From: JBDTMC01 sp039934475
GTDB taxonomy: Bacteria; Acidobacteriota; Terriglobia; Bryobacterales; Bryobacteraceae
Assembly (NCBI GenBank): GCA_039934475.1
Contig: JBDTMC010000189.1
Coordinates: 1 to 13,375 of the forward strand
Reading direction: 5' to 3'
DNA length: 13,375 bases
The notes beneath the pieces were generated by a model. It was not told where the DNA came from, ran no database searches, and saw only the letters and a list, made by a program, of their open reading frames with translations. Both the position numbers and the translations under genes were made by a program. Positions 8,019-13,375 of the stretch are shown piece by piece (the stretch's first letter is position 1; each line of letters opens with the position of its first letter).

Positions 8019-8476
8019 TAAGGCCACACCAATCGTTTGTGCATCAGAATCTCCGAGGTGCCGGCAACTACGTAATCGGGAAACTCTCCGGCCTTGCTGT
8101 AGCCGCGGCGTTCGTATAGCCGTTGCGCCCGCAAGTTGAACGATGAGACGCAGAGGAAGATGTGGCGCGCGTCCGGCTGCCGGACTTCAGCGGCTTCAAG
8201 TAGTTTGGATCCGATTCCCTGCCCTCGCGCGGTCGGGTGGATGACGATCGAAGCGATGTAAGGAGAACCAGCGACGCCAGTGGGATGCAGTAGAAGGAAC
8301 CCGCAACGTTCGCCGTCGCGCCGGACCATCAACATCTCAAACTGCGGCGCCCGGCAACAGGCGAGGCAGGCTTCGCGATCTCTGCCCAGCGTGAGCCATG
8401 GCTCGCTCGCTGCCATGAGATTGGCACACCACTCCGGATCGGCGTCGCTGGCAAGGTCGATTATCAGTTCGGTCAT
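8018..8476 (-). CDS. GNAT family N-acetyltransferase
   Basis: The 152-residue product is of normal length for a single GNAT domain. The acetyl-CoA binding motif A is clear: IVIHPTARGQGIGSKLLEAA (about residues 77-96) with the RGQGIG pyrophosphate loop. A later NLRAQRLYERRGY segment matches motif B, including the usual Tyr. It should transfer an acetyl group from acetyl-CoA to an amine in the cytosol; the substrate is unknown. It is first in a two-gene unit with the MFS transporter: its TAA shares a base with the transporter ATG. The acceptor might be the transported compound or a toxic amine, but nothing in the sequence decides this. No Shine-Dalgarno is evident before the ATG at 8476. Confidence 0.9.
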   Translation of the reverse strand: MTELIIDLASDADPEWCANLMAASEPWLTLGRDREACLACCRAPQFEMLMVRRDGERCGFLLLHPTGVAGSPYIASIVIHPTARGQGIGSKLLEAAEVRQPDARHIFLCVSSFNLRAQRLYERRGYSKAGEFPDYVVAGTSEILMHKRLVWP

Positions 8477-8932
8477 GCGCTAGATTCAGCTTAGGATAGC
8501 CGATCGGAGAGTATGAAACTGGTGATTCGTGCGGCCTCGATTTTAGGAGCGGCATTCTGCGAGGTCGAGGCGCGAGTGCTATCGTCCGTGGCGCAAGTGG
8601 TCAGGCTCGAAAAATGGGGCTGGCATGATTTTTCGATCCCTGTAAGCTACTGTAAATACGGAAGTTCCCAAGGGAGAAAATTCGTGCCTGTACCAATTTT
8701 TCCGGCACACGGCGTTGCACCGCGGGCTGCTATGGGCATCGCTTCTGCGGACACATACCCATGGGAAAGCTTACGAGCTGCGCGGGTCGGAGATTTACAA
8801 AAACTCGCGCATCCGTTGGGATAGTGCTGCAAAGGTCTGTGGAGAATTGTTGGAGAAGTTCCCCGGCAGGAATCAACACAATCCGCACGAATTTGAAAAC
8901 CGGACTCGAACGCCGTTCAGTATCCTGGGACT
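8477..8932. other. Gap between divergent genes, no confident gene
   Basis: These 456 nt separate the GNAT gene (leftward) from the SDR gene (rightward) and must hold their promoters. A plus-strand frame starts at ATG 8513 behind GGAG (103 codons to 8824, opening MKLVIRAASILGAAFC). A second plus-strand frame, open from about 8646 to 8966, has GC-rich third positions from about 8700 to 8880 and contains GKAYELRGSEIYKNSRIRWD. Neither matches a family I know, and the second runs into the SDR start. They could be pieces of one decayed, frameshifted gene, or chance. The stretch also holds the inverted repeat at 8607-8636. Confidence 0.4.
8607..8636. repeat. Inverted repeat, 9-bp arms, AT-rich (candidate operator or hairpin)
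   Basis: TCGAAAAAT at 8607-8615 is repeated as its exact reverse complement ATTTTTCGA at 8628-8636, with a 12-nt GC-rich spacer. It lies about 300 nt upstream of the SDR start and 130 nt upstream of the GNAT start. The T-run on the right arm is part of the stem, so it is not a classical terminator. It may be a binding site for a dimeric regulator, but no regulator gene is in the window. Confidence 0.5.
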
Positions 8933-9688
8933 ATGTCGCAGAAACTCACAGGAAAAGTCGCATTGATCACGGGCGGTAGCAGCGGAATCGGTCTAGCGAC
9001 CGCCAAGAGCTTTGTCCGCGAAGGTGCTCACGTGTTTATTACCGGAAGGCGCCAGGGCGAGTTGGATCGGGCGGTCTCCGAAATTGGAAAGGGTGTTACG
9101 CCGGTTCAAGGAGACGGTGCGAACCTGGCCGACCTGGATAATTTGTTCGGCATCATCAAGGCCCAACGAGGCGGCCTCGACATCCTGTTCGCGAACGCCG
9201 GGACTGGCCAATTCGCCCCGCTGGGCGACATTACCGAAGATCACTTCGACAAGCAGTTCGACCTGAACGTCAAAGGACTCCTGTTCACGGTTCAGAAGGC
9301 TCTGCCGTTGCTGCGCGACGGTAGCTCCATCGTGTTGAACGCTTCAATCGTCTCCGTCAAGGGGAATCCCGCATTCAGCGTTTACAGCGCCACCAAAGCG
9401 GCCGTGCGCTCGTTTGCACGCACTTGGTCTATGGATTTGCGCGAGCGCAAGATACGGGTCAATGCGATCAGTCCAGGCATCATCCCGACGCCAGGGTACA
9501 ACACGGGCTTGGGCATGAGTGACCAGCAGGTGGACCAGTTTGTGCAAAATTCGCTGGGCAGTATCCCGCTTGGCCGTGCCGGCACGCCAGATGAGATCGC
9601 GAAGGCTGTGACTTTCCTCGCATGCGACGACAGCAGCTACATCACTGGAATCGAACTGTTCGTTGACGGTGGTTTGGCCCAGATCTAG
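8933..9688 (+). CDS. Classical short-chain dehydrogenase/reductase (SDR)
   Basis: The 251-residue product is the full length of a classical SDR. Visible motifs: the Rossmann glycine motif TGGSSGIG (13-20); NAG (88-90); the structural Asn in LNVKG (N112); and the catalytic Ser138, Tyr151 and Lys155 (YSATK). ISPGIIPTP (179-187) follows, and the C-terminus has the SDR ending ITGIELFVDGGLAQI. An Arg pair at 39-40 after beta-2 (TGRRQ) and no acidic residue at its end suggest NADPH preference; this is inference. It would oxidise or reduce a carbonyl/alcohol in the cytosol; the substrate is unknown. Genes of this subfamily are often annotated as glucose 1-dehydrogenase or 3-oxoacyl-ACP reductase on similarity alone. 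It appears monocistronic and is followed by the hairpin at 9710-9744. Confidence 0.93.
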   Translation: MSQKLTGKVALITGGSSGIGLATAKSFVREGAHVFITGRRQGELDRAVSEIGKGVTPVQGDGANLADLDNLFGIIKAQRGGLDILFANAGTGQFAPLGDITEDHFDKQFDLNVKGLLFTVQKALPLLRDGSSIVLNASIVSVKGNPAFSVYSATKAAVRSFARTWSMDLRERKIRVNAISPGIIPTPGYNTGLGMSDQQVDQFVQNSLGSIPLGRAGTPDEIAKAVTFLACDDSSYITGIELFVDGGLAQI

Positions 9689-9709
9689 CGGGCTCTTGCA
9701 CCGTAAATT

Positions 9710-9744
9710 GTGCGGCCGTCAAATCTACGGCATGACGGCCGCAC
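9710..9744. terminator. Strong GC-rich hairpin between convergent genes
   Basis: GTGCGGCCGTCA (9710-9721) pairs perfectly with TGACGGCCGCAC (9733-9744) around an 11-nt loop. It sits 21 nt past the SDR stop and covers the last codons and the TAG of the P460-like lipoprotein gene, so one arm is coding. There is no clear T-run on the plus-strand exit; a short AATTT follows on the minus strand. Likely a shared bidirectional terminator or RNA-end stabiliser. Confidence 0.6.
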
Positions 9745-10234
9745 GCTGCGAAAGAAGGTGCATAACACGCTCGTCCGCCCGCGCCGCAGGGACTCTCACT
9801 TCCCTTAACGGTACGCCTTCGAAATCCTGATATACATAGTTGGTTCGGGCGTTCTCCGAGACCTCTACTTTCACCACCTCGACGGATCTCGGTTGTGCAG
9901 GAATCCTGGCGCCAAACCAGCGGCTATCCTCCTGCTGCCGCCAAGTCACCAGCGAGAGCACAGAACCGGCCGGGTAGATTCGTCCTCCTCTGGTCCTGCA
10001 GTATTCCACTGCACTGTCATTTCCGAACAGCGTGGACATGGTAGCATCGGCAGGATTAATCCCTGACGTAATCACCCGCCAGCCGAGCGGATCAACGGGA
10101 AGTTCGCCTTTCAGCACAGCACCGTTGTTCAGTGTGGTCGCGACACGTGGGTTCCGGCTCCCGCATCCAGTCAGTGTCAGAGCGATCGCGATGGCGATGG
10201 CGATGGCGATGGCGCACAAACAGGATCTATTCAC
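9725..10234 (-). CDS. P460-like lipoprotein without haem motif
   Basis: From GTG at 10234 the product is 169 residues. It starts with a lipoprotein signal (residues 1-23, an alternating Ala-Ile core) and a lipobox LTGC, placing the lipidated Cys at 24. The mature part resembles cytochrome P460: GWRVITSG (51-58), TLFGND (68-73; compare LILGNE in the upstream protein) and YPAGSVLSLVTWRQ (87-100; compare WPDGTALAKVAWRQ). It lacks the C-terminal CxxCH and ends QRAAVMP, so covalent c-type haem is not expected. The start is set by GAGGG at 10242-10246, seven bases before GTG; the open frame further upstream is antisense-like and lies inside the P460 gene. GTGA overlap with that gene indicates coupled translation, suggesting a membrane-tethered partner of the diheme protein (inference). 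Confidence 0.8.
   Translation of the reverse strand: MNRSCLCAIAIAIAIAIALTLTGCGSRNPRVATTLNNGAVLKGELPVDPLGWRVITSGINPADATMSTLFGNDSAVEYCRTRGGRIYPAGSVLSLVTWRQQEDSRWFGARIPAQPRSVEVVKVEVSENARTNYVYQDFEGVPLREVRVPAARADERVMHLLSQRAAVMP
10182..10211. repeat. Hexanucleotide tandem repeat (GCGATG-type, five units) inside a signal peptide
   Basis: On the plus strand one GCGATC unit (10182-10187) is followed by four perfect GCGATG units (10188-10211). On the coding strand this reads as alternating Ala-Ile in the hydrophobic core of the lipoprotein signal peptide. Because the unit is six bases, gain or loss of copies changes core length by two residues and does not break the frame. Confidence 0.9.
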
Positions 10235-11199
10235 TGGTGTGCCCTCAGGGATTGAATTGGCATCGTAAAAACATAGTCGTTCTTGCTGAGTGGCGCATGG
10301 CAAGACACGCACTCGTGGGCAAAACCCGCCACCTTCCCATGGGGACTCAAGCCTGCGCCGTCCCATTGCGCCCAACCCCAGCCCGCGGTGGAAGCATACT
10401 TCGTCCTGTCTTTGATCATGAAAGCGACGTGAACGATTTCTCCCGTCTCGATCAAGCCGTTTCGGCCGGCCTTTTGACGCCACGCTACTTTCGCGAGAGC
10501 GGTACCATCCGGCCAAGGGTTAATGTAACCATCGCTGATGGCTTTGATCGCGGTCTCGTTCCCGAGAATAAGCCGCAGGGTCTGGTTGTCGCTCCGTTCG
10601 GTGCTGCTGATGGCCTTCCAGTTCTTGTAGTTCGGAAGAAATGCGATACCGTTGGGTGCGGCACGCACTGGCAGCGGCTTTCCGGCATTGTCGATCCACT
10701 CACGGTACTTCGAATCCGCTACGTCGACCTCGGACTGCGCGGGTAGCGTTTCGGGCGTTACGGACAGTAAGTAGTCGCGCAGGACCGTGAGTTGGTCCGA
10801 AGTTACGATGGCTTCAGGATGTAAACGCGTGTAACGGGGGAGTGGCATAGCGCCCATTTGGATGTGGTTTAGCGCCTCAAACAGGATTGCGTTCCTACGG
10901 GCCACCGGCTGTGCGCCGAACTCCGAGAAGTTCAGGTGCGTCCGAGCTTCCTTCACATCGAGTGCAACCAGCTGATACGCGGGAACAATCTGGTCAAACC
11001 ACGAAAGCCTCGTTTCGTTGGAGTGGCACGGGTAGCAAGAAGTCCTCAAGATCTGTTTCACCGCCGGCGGCACCTGCAAATCGGCAACGACGGGTGGATT
11101 GGTCCAGTTTGGATGCACTAACTGAGCCAACAGAAACATGAGGGCCAGGCTAGCTGCGACCCGCAACGAAATCGTCGTTCGCCCATAAGATGAAATCAT
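10231..11199 (-). CDS. Haem-binding domain + cytochrome P460 fusion, periplasmic diheme protein
   Basis: From ATG at 11199 the product has 322 residues: an N-terminal hydrophobic segment (about 10-30), then a haem-binding domain (PF14376 type) with CYPCHSNETRLSWFDQIVPAY (Cys pair and His at 55-59). A cytochrome P460 domain follows (about 180-318), with TLRLILGNE and WPDGTALAKVAW, and ends in the second CxxCH, ECVSCHAPLSKNDYVFTMP (CVSCH 297-301). Characterised P460 proteins oxidise hydroxylamine or bind NO using a haem crosslinked to Lys; I cannot assign that Lys here with certainty. The start could be TTG at 11214, but the ATG has GGAG three bases ahead and gives a better signal. It follows the catalase gene by 18 nt and overlaps the lipoprotein gene. 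Periplasmic electron transfer or NO/hydroxylamine/peroxide detoxification is inferred. Confidence 0.88.
   Translation of the reverse strand: MISSYGRTTISLRVAASLALMFLLAQLVHPNWTNPPVVADLQVPPAVKQILRTSCYPCHSNETRLSWFDQIVPAYQLVALDVKEARTHLNFSEFGAQPVARRNAILFEALNHIQMGAMPLPRYTRLHPEAIVTSDQLTVLRDYLLSVTPETLPAQSEVDVADSKYREWIDNAGKPLPVRAAPNGIAFLPNYKNWKAISSTERSDNQTLRLILGNETAIKAISDGYINPWPDGTALAKVAWRQKAGRNGLIETGEIVHVAFMIKDRTKYASTAGWGWAQWDGAGLSPHGKVAGFAHECVSCHAPLSKNDYVFTMPIQSLRAHQ
10242..10246 (-). promoter_or_regulatory. Ribosome binding site deciding the GTG start of the lipoprotein
   Basis: GAGGG on the minus strand, seven bases before the GTG at 10234 and inside the 3' end of the P460 gene. It supports the lipoprotein start over longer open-frame starts. 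Confidence 0.7.
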
Positions 11200-11217
11200 T
11201 TTCTCCGCATTCAAAGT

Positions 11218-12210
11218 CTATTTGCTTCGACGCCCGGCCACCGAATACGCGTAAACGCGCGACCGGAGCGCTGGAAGCGGATCATCCGACAATTCGATTC
11301 CGTCAATGAGGTGTGTGGGATCGAAGGCGAGTTCCCGTTCGGCAGCGGCGCTGTCCGGCACTGCGGAGGTAATCGTAATGAAGCCCAGTTCGACCTTCCT
11401 GCGGTCATCCGGCCAGACTACCGATCCATCGTTGGTTTGGTCGCCAGGATTCGGGAGTTGTAGAACCAGACGGAACTGGAAGGAGGCTGCTGCGAGGCGG
11501 CCGGGCAGTTCTTCGCTGAGGAAATTGGGAGACTTGCCTTTTGCGGTGGCGTCATCCAGATACTGCGCCCCACCTACAGGAATGATCTGGTAACGGCCTG
11601 CCTGTTTCTGTCCTTCCGTGTTGATGAAGATGAAAGCGTTATTCGCGTAGAATGACTCGGTCCCAAAGCTCACTGGAATGGGTTTGGGATCCTGAACGAA
11701 CTTGAGCGCCCGGGGGTGGCTGTTCAGAAACTCTTCAATCGGCCACGGGTGCGGCGCCGAGGTAACCGTTGCCGCCTGTGCTTTCACCAACGCCAGAAAC
11801 TCTTCGCCCGTACCCACCAGGAAACCGTTGTGCGAAAACGCCATGATATCGGTTCCTCTTCCCACCGCAAATCGAATTGCCATGCCGCGTGGGGCCGCCT
11901 CAGGCGAATTGTCGGCAATCGTTGTATCAGGCGCGCCATCGGAGAATCGCACTGTGATAGGTATGCTCTTACCATCGAGGTGAGGGGCGCGTGAAATCGC
12001 CTTGGCGCCGGGGGAAGCTTGGAATGAGCCCTGACATACAATTCCCTTTGCGTGCACATAGCGCTGGTGAGCCTTTCCACTCTGACCCTGGCTCATCACT
12101 TCGGCGATTTGCCGGCTAAGGTCAGGGGCCGACTGGGCCGCTGCGTGAGTGGCCAGAAGAGACAAGCCCGCCATAACCTTGATCGAAACCCGCGTTATAT
12201 AGAGTGCCAT
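11218..12210 (-). CDS. Secreted catalase-family peroxidase (SrpA/catalase-related)
   Basis: The 330-residue product has a signal peptide (about 1-25, ending THAAAQ) and the minimal catalase core without the usual C-terminal domains; full catalases are about 480 residues or more. Seen: the distal His in HAKG (His53); ITVRFSDG (85-92); RGMAIRF (108-114); FSHNGFLVG (125-133); FGTESFYANNAF (182-193); and the proximal haem Tyr in SRVYAYS (Tyr322 by alignment with catalase R-L-F-S-Y). Relatives are haem peroxidases, usually periplasmic, with low catalase activity. The start at 12210 is fixed by a perfect AAGGAGG nine bases ahead. It lies 18 nt upstream of the P460 gene. The upstream 200 nt hold the Dps-like remnant. 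Role: removal of peroxide or organic peroxides in the periplasm (family knowledge plus location). Confidence 0.9.
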   Translation of the reverse strand: MALYITRVSIKVMAGLSLLATHAAAQSAPDLSRQIAEVMSQGQSGKAHQRYVHAKGIVCQGSFQASPGAKAISRAPHLDGKSIPITVRFSDGAPDTTIADNSPEAAPRGMAIRFAVGRGTDIMAFSHNGFLVGTGEEFLALVKAQAATVTSAPHPWPIEEFLNSHPRALKFVQDPKPIPVSFGTESFYANNAFIFINTEGQKQAGRYQIIPVGGAQYLDDATAKGKSPNFLSEELPGRLAAASFQFRLVLQLPNPGDQTNDGSVVWPDDRRKVELGFITITSAVPDSAAAERELAFDPTHLIDGIELSDDPLPALRSRVYAYSVAGRRSK

Positions 12211-12219
12211 CCGGATTTT

Positions 12220-12226
12220 CCTCCTT
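12220..12226 (-). promoter_or_regulatory. Strong Shine-Dalgarno of the catalase-family gene
   Basis: AAGGAGG on the minus strand, nine bases before the ATG at 12210. It rules out the longer frame that continues upstream to 12378 as the translated start. Confidence 0.85.
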
Positions 12227-12231
12227 CTGTT

Positions 12232-12378
12232 ATCTAGTTCTCGAACACACTGCTGTGGCAACATCCCGGCATCGCTCTTACACTTGATGCAGAGCGCGAA
12301 GACGTCGGCCAGAAACGGACGTAGAGCTTGCAAGACTTCGGCGTCAGTCTCGCTGCCAGGATTGTTTGTTGCGTTCTC
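12232..12378 (-). pseudogene. Probable remnant of a dps (ferritin-like DNA-protection) gene
   Basis: The frame upstream of and continuous with the catalase gene has no start codon of its own near its 5' end but encodes VLQALRPFLADVFALCIKCK (about 12348-12289). This matches the Dps first-helix pattern LNxLLADVFALYxKTKN at most positions. The family's next conserved part, FHWHxSGxxF with ferroxidase residues, is not present in frame; a degenerate CCHSSVFEN appears in another frame at about 12263-12237. Only about 45 codons remain of a protein normally near 160-180 residues. It therefore looks like a broken gene that once sat between the DUF302 and catalase-type genes and now forms the leader of the latter. 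The match is from memory of the family; a short chance similarity is possible. Confidence 0.5.
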
Positions 12379-12410
12379 TCATTGTTTCGTGGGTCTCCGC
12401 TTTCGCGTAC

Positions 12411-12806
12411 TCACTCCGCCGCTAACGCGGCTAGCGCTTCCACCGTTGAGATGTTGGGCGCCAATTCCGCCGGCAGAGAATGCCGTGCTTGTAGATAGGA
12501 GACTCTGTTGTAAGAGACTTGAACCTGCCCATCGTCGTCTTGCCAAACCAGAATCTTGAGGGGCAAGTCGATGGCTATTGTGGGTGACGCGACCATCAGC
12601 GGAGTGCCTACCTGGGGATTGCCGAAGATCAGGAGTTTGGTGGGGCGAAGCTGCAGGCCAACCTGCTGAGCTTCTCCACTGTGATCGATTACGGCGAAGA
12701 GCTTCACTCCTTTTCCCCGAAGGATATCCACCAGCTTCGACACGGTCTGTTCCACCGAGTGTCTGCCCGGCAGCGTTACGATGCCTGAATCAGAAAACGA
12801 TATCAA
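12411..12806 (-). CDS. DUF302 domain protein
   Basis: The 131-residue product is almost entirely one DUF302 domain. It reads GIVTLPGRHSVEQTVSKL (8-25), the hallmark FAVIDHSGEAQQVGL (37-51), then TKLLIFGNPQVGTPLM (56-71), the hydrophobic DLPLKILVW (80-88) and a typical C-terminal YNRVSYL. No signal peptide or membrane segment is seen, so it is probably cytosolic. The family has no firm biochemical role, but it recurs beside redox and stress genes. The start is TTG at 12806, chosen because AGGAG lies six bases ahead (12813-12817) and the protein then aligns to the domain start. It follows XapX by 41 nt. Confidence 0.9.
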   Translation of the reverse strand: MISFSDSGIVTLPGRHSVEQTVSKLVDILRGKGVKLFAVIDHSGEAQQVGLQLRPTKLLIFGNPQVGTPLMVASPTIAIDLPLKILVWQDDDGQVQVSYNRVSYLQARHSLPAELAPNISTVEALAALAAE

Positions 12807-12812
12807 AGGCTT

Positions 12813-12817
12813 CTCCT
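12813..12817 (-). promoter_or_regulatory. Ribosome binding site deciding the TTG start of the DUF302 gene
   Basis: AGGAG on the minus strand, six bases before TTG at 12806. No ATG or GTG in frame gives a complete domain, so this site supports the rare start. Confidence 0.7.
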
Positions 12818-12847
12818 ATAGTCCTTTCAAGCAAAAGATCTCTGGTG

Positions 12848-13123
12848 TCATTCGCCACTCTCTCGCTTGACTGAGGCGAGGATCTCCCGATCCTTGCCTT
12901 TCCGGGATGCCACTGTATCACCGCTCGGCCCGCCGCATAGATGTTTAGTAGTAACAACCCGCGCCGTGCGGCTGAGGAACCTATCAGCGCCGGAATAGCC
13001 GATAGTCATTGCGACTACCAACAATGCCCCCGGCAGAACAGGTGGACTAGGTACCGGTATATCGAATACCCGGCACCCTATGCCCACCACAAGAGAGATA
13101 ATCACGCCGGCGAGTAGCTTCAT
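12848..13123 (-). CDS. XapX domain small membrane protein
   Basis: The 91-residue product has two hydrophobic segments (about 3-18 and 27-46) around the XapX signature FDIPVPSPPVLPGALLVVA (20-38), then a 40-residue basic tail with HLCGGPSGDT. The ATG at 13123 is preferred because the product then starts MKLLAGV like other family members; the frame is open upstream to 13174, inside the hydrolase gene. A GGCGGGAAG precedes it. XapX proteins are inner-membrane proteins named after the xanthosine-operon context, and their role is unknown. Placed 13 nt after the hydrolase gene and 41 nt before the DUF302 gene, it is clearly part of this operon. Confidence 0.85.
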   Translation of the reverse strand: MKLLAGVIISLVVGIGCRVFDIPVPSPPVLPGALLVVAMTIGYSGADRFLSRTARVVTTKHLCGGPSGDTVASRKGKDREILASVKRESGE

Positions 13124-13136
13124 CACTTCCCGCCTC

Positions 13137-13375
13137 TCAGGCCGCGACGCCCTTCCTTTGTCCAATGAACGCAAGCAACTCAGCGTTCACCTGGTCCTTC
13201 AGCGTCGAACACATTCCGTGGGGCGCACCCGGGTAGACCTTCAGAGTGGAGCCCTTGACGATCTTGGAAGAGAGAAGCGCCGACGCGCCGATCGGCACGA
13301 TCTGGTCGTCATCGCCATGCAGGATCAGAGTTGGAACATCGAACCGCTTCAGATCTTCGGTGAGGTCGGTCTCTG
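13137..13375 (-). CDS. Alpha/beta hydrolase, non-haem chloroperoxidase/arylesterase type, C-terminus only
   Basis: Reading leftward from the window edge, 78 codons to TGA at 13137 encode the last third of an alpha/beta hydrolase. It shows DVPTLILHGDDDQIVPIGAS (12-31 of the fragment), carrying the acid of the catalytic triad, and KVYPGAPHGMCSTLKDQVNA with the triad His. This ending is characteristic of the non-haem haloperoxidase/aryl-esterase subfamily (alpha/beta fold esterases with perhydrolase side activity, about 275 residues). The nucleophile elbow lies outside the window. It is the most upstream visible gene of the operon with XapX, DUF302, catalase and P460; a peroxide- or ester-related role would suit these neighbours. 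Confidence 0.9.
   Translation of the reverse strand, partial: ETDLTEDLKRFDVPTLILHGDDDQIVPIGASALLSSKIVKGSTLKVYPGAPHGMCSTLKDQVNAELLAFIGQRKGVAA

Noticed and set aside
10182..10211. CRISPR-like or VNTR minisatellite array
   Set aside because: The units are six bases with no spacers; it is a simple coding microsatellite.
10235..10516. Longer N-terminus for the P460-like lipoprotein
   Set aside because: It lies out of frame within the P460 gene and is basic and low-complexity, whereas GTG at 10234 has a good ribosome site and starts a proper lipoprotein signal.
10132..10746. Plus-strand frame of 204 codons opposite the P460 genes
   Set aside because: It starts with Arg-Trp repeats created by the hexanucleotide repeat and is antisense to two recognised genes.
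12211..12333. Longer N-terminus for the catalase-family protein
   Set aside because: The perfect AAGGAGG before 12210 and the signal peptide starting there fix the start; the upstream frame is better read as a Dps remnant.
12284..12559. Plus-strand frame of 91 codons over the DUF302 3' end
   Set aside because: Antisense to the DUF302 gene and the Dps-like segment, with no recognisable product.
1..13375. Transposons, integrases, tRNA genes or attachment sites marking an island
   Set aside because: No transposase or integrase motif, tRNA-like cloverleaf or flanking direct repeats were seen, though a small tRNA or a distant repeat could be missed by eye.

Overview
The window looks like a piece of an Acidobacteriota genome, most likely of the Solibacter/Bryobacter kind. 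This is inferred from gene content: secreted TPR and FG-GAP/UnbV_ASPIC proteins in tandem, a DUF6159 membrane protein, a Tat-exported sialidase-fold enzyme, and a catalase-like/cytochrome P460 cluster, all in moderately GC-rich DNA. No rRNA, tRNA, CRISPR array, transposase or integrase was seen.

Region 1 (1-5390, minus strand) is a probable four-gene operon. In transcription order it holds a DUF6159 six-helix membrane protein, a 1081-residue secreted TPR + beta-propeller + UnbV_ASPIC protein with a long C-terminal extension, a secreted protein of nine back-to-back TPRs, and the N-terminus of a second FG-GAP/ASPIC protein that runs off the left edge. Gaps are short (33 nt, 1 nt) and the last junction is an ATGA overlap. 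The products are envelope or periplasmic proteins of unknown substrate.

Region 2 (5391-8476) starts at a 94-nt divergent promoter region. On the plus strand, a 69-residue orphan protein ends in TAG directly followed, in the same frame, by the ATG of a Tat-exported sialidase-fold protein with four Asp-boxes. Converging on it from the minus strand is a GNAT acetyltransferase-MFS transporter pair joined by a TAATG overlap. The transporter and sialidase genes overlap tail to tail by 31 nt.

Region 3 (8477-9724) has a 456-nt stretch without a confident gene, containing an inverted repeat, followed by a classical SDR oxidoreductase gene on the plus strand and a strong hairpin between convergent genes.

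Region 4 (9725-13375, minus strand) reads as a redox or stress operon. In transcription order: an alpha/beta hydrolase of the non-haem chloroperoxidase type (partial), XapX, DUF302, an apparent remnant of a Dps gene, a secreted catalase-family peroxidase, a diheme (haem-binding + cytochrome P460) periplasmic protein, and a P460-like lipoprotein without the CxxCH haem site. The lipoprotein overlaps the P460 gene by four bases (GTGA), and its signal peptide is encoded by a hexanucleotide repeat. The putative secreted haem proteins and the detoxification-type neighbours suggest handling of peroxide or reactive nitrogen/hydroxylamine species at the envelope; this role is inferred.
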